Source of the DNA: Bacteroidales bacterium
Lineage (GTDB): Bacteria > Bacteroidota > Bacteroidia > Bacteroidales > JAGOPY01
NCBI GenBank assembly: GCA_023229505.1
Contig: JALNZD010000003.1
Span: forward strand, 110,176 to 174,175
Direction: 5' to 3'
Length of the DNA: 64,000 nucleotides
Each line of letters starts with the position of its first letter. Position 1 is the stretch's first letter. Shown here in pieces: positions 60,879-64,000 of the stretch. A model generated the notes under the pieces. The model was not told the origin of the DNA and did not search any database. It saw only the letters and a program-made list of their open reading frames with translations. The position numbers and the translations under genes are program-made.

Positions 60879-61982
60879 ATGAATAAAGTGATGAAAGTAA
60901 TATCCGTTGTAGGTGCCCGGCCTAATTTTATAAAGATCGCACCTGTTCACCGCGCATTTCAACCATACAAGGATAAAATCAAACACTTGATATGTCATAC
61001 GGGACAGCACTTTGATAAAAATATGTCTGATGTTTTTTTCAAAGAGTTGAAGATACCTCAACCTGATTATAACCTGGGCATAAGTGGAGGAAGCCATGCT
61101 GTTCAGACAGCCCAGATCATGATCGAGTTTGAAAAGGTACTAATAAAGGAAAAACCCGACCTGGTAATTGTCCCGGGAGATGTAAATTCAACCCTGGCTG
61201 CAAGCCTTGTTGCAACAAAACTATCTATTCCCGTTGCTCACGTAGAATCAGGCTTAAGAAGTTTTGACCGCAGTATGCCCGAAGAAATCAACAGGATCCT
61301 GACCGATATAATAGCCGACCTTCTCTTTGTGTCCGAATCAAGAGGCATTATAAATCTGTCTCACGAAGGCATTGATGAAAAACACGTCTTTTTGGTCGGT
61401 AATGTCATGATTGACAGCCTGGTAAATTATTTACCATTAATCAATAAAATCAATATCGCTGAATCATTCAAATTAAAACCGGGCCATTACACCCTTGTGA
61501 CCCTGCACCGTCCCAGCAATGTTGACGATACAGAAAAGCTGAAGAATTACCTTGATATTTTAAACAGGATTGCAGCCATCCAGCCTGTAATTTTCCCGGT
61601 CCATCCGCGCACACGCGCCAATATTGATACATTTAACCTGAACCGGCAATTGAATCCTGCACTTCAGATCATTGATCCGGTAGGTTACATCGATTTCATT
61701 GCTTTGATAAAGAATGCTTCATTAATTATCACAGACAGCGGAGGAATCCAGGAAGAAAGCACTTTTCTGGGTGTTCAATGCATCACTTGCAGAGAAAACA
61801 CCGAAAGGCCCGTTACAGTTGAAATTGGCACCAACCACCTTGTCGGCACCGATCCTTCGGCTATTTACAGCAAAACTGCCGAAATCCTTGGTGGAAAAAT
61901 TAAAAAAGGAAGGATACCCGATTTATGGGACGGAAAAACCTCAGAAAGGATTGTCCGGATAATAACTGAATGGCTATCATGA
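60879..61982 (+). CDS. wecB: UDP-N-acetylglucosamine 2-epimerase (non-hydrolysing)
   Basis: The 367-residue enzyme interconverts UDP-GlcNAc and UDP-ManNAc for surface glycans. Motifs: SVVGARPNFIKIAPVHRAF, CHTGQHFDKNMSDVFF, VPGDVNSTLAASLVATKL, HVESGLRSFDRSMPEEINRI, VTLHRPSNVDD and TDSGGIQEESTFLGVQCI. It lies 37 bp after the glycosyltransferase gene. An alternative ATG 12 bp downstream would begin MKVISVVGARPN and fits some relatives. Its end overlaps the convergent glycosyltransferase by 6 bp. Confidence 0.95.
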   Translation: MNKVMKVISVVGARPNFIKIAPVHRAFQPYKDKIKHLICHTGQHFDKNMSDVFFKELKIPQPDYNLGISGGSHAVQTAQIMIEFEKVLIKEKPDLVIVPGDVNSTLAASLVATKLSIPVAHVESGLRSFDRSMPEEINRILTDIIADLLFVSESRGIINLSHEGIDEKHVFLVGNVMIDSLVNYLPLINKINIAESFKLKPGHYTLVTLHRPSNVDDTEKLKNYLDILNRIAAIQPVIFPVHPRTRANIDTFNLNRQLNPALQIIDPVGYIDFIALIKNASLIITDSGGIQEESTFLGVQCITCRENTERPVTVEIGTNHLVGTDPSAIYSKTAEILGGKIKKGRIPDLWDGKTSERIVRIITEWLS

Positions 61983-63035
61983 CAGGATTTCGTAAATCTT
62001 TTCACTCCTGGCGCCGGGATGAAATTTTTCAGAGATCCTTTGCCTTGCTTTCCTGCCCAGTTCAGGTAGATCTTCTCTTGCCAGCGCGATTTCTATGATT
62101 CCTTTAAGCTGGTTTACATCCCTTTTTTCAAGGATGAAACCGGTATCTCCCACGATTAAAGGAATGGCAGCCACTTTAGAACCGATCGGGATGCATTCGC
62201 ACAGCATGGCTTCGCAAATAGCGCTGGGAAATCCTTCAGCAATAGATAACTGGAGGTAAAAACGGTTCTGTGAATATATTCCGGCCAGTTTTTCATACGG
62301 CACCGGAGGGATGAATTTCACATTGGCGGTAAATGGCACTTTGATGACGTCCGGGGAGCAGCCCAGGACAGTAAATTCACAATCGGGCAGCAATTTAGCA
62401 ACTTCAATAATGATATCTATTCCTTTTCTGACAAAAGATGAGCCTTCAATGCCAAATCCCGCGGTAATGAAAGTATTGCCGGCTACATTCTCAGATTTTC
62501 TGTAAAAAAGATCAGGATCATATTCCAGGCTAATGGTTTGAGATGGAGTCTTAAGATCCCGGCAAAAATGCCTGATCCCCTGTTTGGCATATTCCGCGTC
62601 ATAATAGTCAGATTCCGAGTACATCAGGCTATCATCAACCGGGATAAGCAAATCCGCCAGCCTTGCAGAAAGGCAGGTGAATTTGCCTATGAGAAATTTA
62701 TTGAAATGGCCATAATTAAATGAAGGATAACGGTATGCATCCGCACCTCCGAGGAAGATCAGTACGGGTTTACTGAAAATCCTCCCGAACAGGGCTGGAA
62801 GCAGGCTATGATACCCGGCAAAAAAGCAGATGATCGTTTTCGCTGACCTGATATGAGCCAGCAGGAAAATAAACTGATGGAAAAGGCGCAGCGGGATTTT
62901 CCATTTTTTCTTTGTGTCCAGATAATATTCTGTCAGAGGATATCTCCTTTTCATAATTTCTATGTCTCTCGCCACAAACGACATGCGCACAGCATAGAAA
63001 TAGAGAATCTTCTTATCTTTGGACGTTTTATTCAT
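61977..63035 (-). CDS. Glycosyltransferase, GT4-like
   Basis: The ATG at 63035 (MNKTSKDKKILYFYAVRMSF) gives 352 residues; an ATG 57 bp upstream lies before a likely -7 box and is unlikely. The protein has GT-B features: KPVLIFLGGADAYRYPSFNY, FITAGFGIEGSSFVRKGIDI, CEFTVLGCSPDVIKVPF and FYLQLSIAEGFPSAICEAML, the last holding the EGFP donor-binding motif. It belongs to the same surface-glycan block but faces the other way. Confidence 0.9.
   Translation of the reverse strand: MNKTSKDKKILYFYAVRMSFVARDIEIMKRRYPLTEYYLDTKKKWKIPLRLFHQFIFLLAHIRSAKTIICFFAGYHSLLPALFGRIFSKPVLIFLGGADAYRYPSFNYGHFNKFLIGKFTCLSARLADLLIPVDDSLMYSESDYYDAEYAKQGIRHFCRDLKTPSQTISLEYDPDLFYRKSENVAGNTFITAGFGIEGSSFVRKGIDIIIEVAKLLPDCEFTVLGCSPDVIKVPFTANVKFIPPVPYEKLAGIYSQNRFYLQLSIAEGFPSAICEAMLCECIPIGSKVAAIPLIVGDTGFILEKRDVNQLKGIIEIALAREDLPELGRKARQRISEKFHPGARSEKIYEILS
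63014..63021 (+). promoter_or_regulatory. Putative -7 box (TATCTTTG) for the epimerase gene at 63059
   Basis: TATCTTTG matches TAnnTTTG 38 nt before the ATG. It lies inside the 5' end of the divergent glycosyltransferase gene. No TTTG is at the 19-nt spacing. Confidence 0.4.
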
Positions 63036-63044
63036 AAACCGCAT

Positions 63045-63052
63045 CAAATATA
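63045..63052 (-). promoter_or_regulatory. Putative -7 box (TATATTTG) for the glycosyltransferase gene
   Basis: The minus strand reads TATATTTG ending 9 nt before the preferred ATG at 63035, which would give a nearly leaderless mRNA. A longer start at 63092 would place the box inside the gene. Confidence 0.35.
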
Positions 63053-63058
63053 GCAAAA

Positions 63059-63760
63059 ATGGTTGTTGGAAATGGCATGCTTGCCACGGCATTCATAAAG
63101 GCAGGGATTAATACCGATTATCATATCATATTTGCTTCAGGGGTTTCCAATTCATTTGAAAAAGATCCCGGTGAATTTAACAAAGAAACTGACCTGCTCC
63201 TAAGCTATAAACAAACCGGATCAAGACTGGTTTATTTCAGCACAGTGAGCATTTATGATCCTTCATTATCCGGGAACCCATATATTCAGCACAAATTGAA
63301 TATCGAGAAAATTATCAAGGATGGATTTTCTAAATATTTGATTATCAGATTGCCTAATGTTGTTGGACGGAGTAATAACCCCAATACCCTGACCAACTTT
63401 TTTTACCTGTCATTGATTAACGACCGACCGTTCAACCTGTACCTTAATGCAAGCCGTTACCTGATCGACCTGGAGGATGTCGTGAGGTTAACTTCCCTTG
63501 TCATTCAAAAAGCAAAGGACAATCAGAAAATTAACCTTGTCCTGGACAACAAGATGTCTGTCCCAAAGATTGTAAAAATGCTTTCAGAAATTACAGGTAA
63601 ACGGGCAATTTACAAGATGATTGCAGAAGGGTCTGATTATGAAATTGATGACAGTCCTGCCAAGAAGATAATCGGAACAGAGCAATTCAGGATTGACCCG
63701 GAAGAGTATAATTTTCACCTATTGTCAAAATATTACGGCCAAGCTTCATCAGAGCATTAA
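63059..63760 (+). CDS. NAD-dependent epimerase/dehydratase-like protein (SDR), compact
   Basis: The 233-residue protein begins at VVGNGMLATAFIKAG, a G-x-G-x-x-A form of the Rossmann loop, and has VYFSTVSIYDPSLSGNPYIQ then HK (Tyr-x3-Lys), LIIRLPNVVGRSNNPN and LIDLEDVVRLTSLVIQ. This is the extended SDR layout, but it is shorter than most sugar epimerases (about 300 residues). The context suggests modification of an NDP-sugar used for surface glycan. It is divergent from the glycosyltransferase gene with a 23-bp gap. Confidence 0.82.
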   Translation: MVVGNGMLATAFIKAGINTDYHIIFASGVSNSFEKDPGEFNKETDLLLSYKQTGSRLVYFSTVSIYDPSLSGNPYIQHKLNIEKIIKDGFSKYLIIRLPNVVGRSNNPNTLTNFFYLSLINDRPFNLYLNASRYLIDLEDVVRLTSLVIQKAKDNQKINLVLDNKMSVPKIVKMLSEITGKRAIYKMIAEGSDYEIDDSPAKKIIGTEQFRIDPEEYNFHLLSKYYGQASSEH

Positions 63761-63843
63761 TTAATAACGAATATTCTCTATTTCAGCAGGTGCTTATTCC
63801 CATATGAAACCTGGTAACCTGTAGAACCTTAATACCCAATTTA

Positions 63844-63999
63844 TTATTTTGAGACATCTTCTAATTGATACAATCGTAACCCTCCGGCCTGATGCATCTT
63901 GACTCTTGATGATTCGCCACCTACCTTTGCCGTCATCAAATCTACAAACTTATGAGCAGATCTGAAAATTTGCAGACACAGATGTTTGCCCTTATTGAA
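63844..63999 (-). CDS. Possible C-terminal end of an unidentified gene (cut by window edge)
   Basis: The minus strand is open from the window edge to a TAA at 63844-63846, giving about 51 residues (FNKGKHLCLQIFRSAHKFVD ... GGLRLYQLEDVSK). The length is too short to recognise. It lies 83 bp past the epimerase stop. It may be chance. Confidence 0.3.
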   Translation of the reverse strand, partial: FNKGKHLCLQIFRSAHKFVDLMTAKVGGESSRVKMHQAGGLRLYQLEDVSK

Positions 64000-64000
64000 G

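Overview
The window reads as a chromosomal segment of a Bacteroidota (Bacteroidetes) bacterium, probably close to Bacteroidales. Seven secreted proteins end in type IX secretion system (T9SS) sorting domains. A SusC-type TonB-dependent transporter and a lipoprotein with a surface-export signature are present. Several genes are preceded by TAnnTTTG -7 boxes, two of them with a TTTG -33 box exactly 19 nt upstream. Core genes are intact: purB, pyrK-pyrD, murB, nadC, gpsA, alaS, hldD, rsmG, pepD, rpmH. A full Rnf complex and a large secreted repertoire suggest a fermentative or anaerobic, polymer-degrading life. No tRNA, rRNA, CRISPR array or prophage was seen.

Layout. 1-8.8 kb (all minus): polysaccharide-utilisation-like block of a surface lipoprotein, two secreted toroid-like proteins of unknown specificity, and the N-terminal 551 residues of a SusC protein running off the left edge. 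9-12.3 kb: purB and an MsbA-like ABC exporter. 12.4-18.1 kb: two T9SS cargo genes; the larger, a papain-like protease fused to a MopE-like motif, beta-helix and sorting domain, is broken by one extra base. 18.3-23 kb: DUF5606, pyrK, pyrD, TM2 and DUF2752 membrane proteins, a REP-associated tyrosine transposase with an internal 27-bp repeat array, and murB. 23-25.4 kb: two glycosyltransferases. 25.4-34.2 kb: ftsE, rnfA-E-G-D-C-B and rseC on the minus strand, with a T9SS cargo gene sitting between rseC and rnfB. 34.3-43.6 kb: housekeeping genes. 43.7-48.1 kb: tandem lysyl-endopeptidase-like T9SS proteases. 48.2-53.8 kb: LysM glucosaminidase, rsmG, a transporter next to pepD, rpmH. 53.9-64 kb: a three-repeat DNRLRE surface protein and a glycan block (YfhO-like protein, methyltransferase, glycosyltransferases, wecB, epimerase).

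The most unusual thing in the window is a set of short degenerate tandem arrays between about 21 and 54 kb, with unit lengths of 7, 8, 9 and 27 bp. They lie inside or against housekeeping genes. They lengthen loops or linkers of MurB, NadC, RsmG and a glucosaminidase, supply the apparent start codon of rsmG, the stop codon of alaS, and the -33 box of the rpmH promoter. Different arrays share unit length but not sequence, and the longest is built as an inverted pair. I saw no such arrays in 1-20 kb or 56-64 kb.

Two other points deserve attention: the single-base break in the papain/beta-helix gene, and the proximity of a dipeptidase (pepD) to a major-facilitator transporter, which suggests a dipeptide uptake and hydrolysis pair. 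All functional names rest on reading motifs by eye, without any database search.
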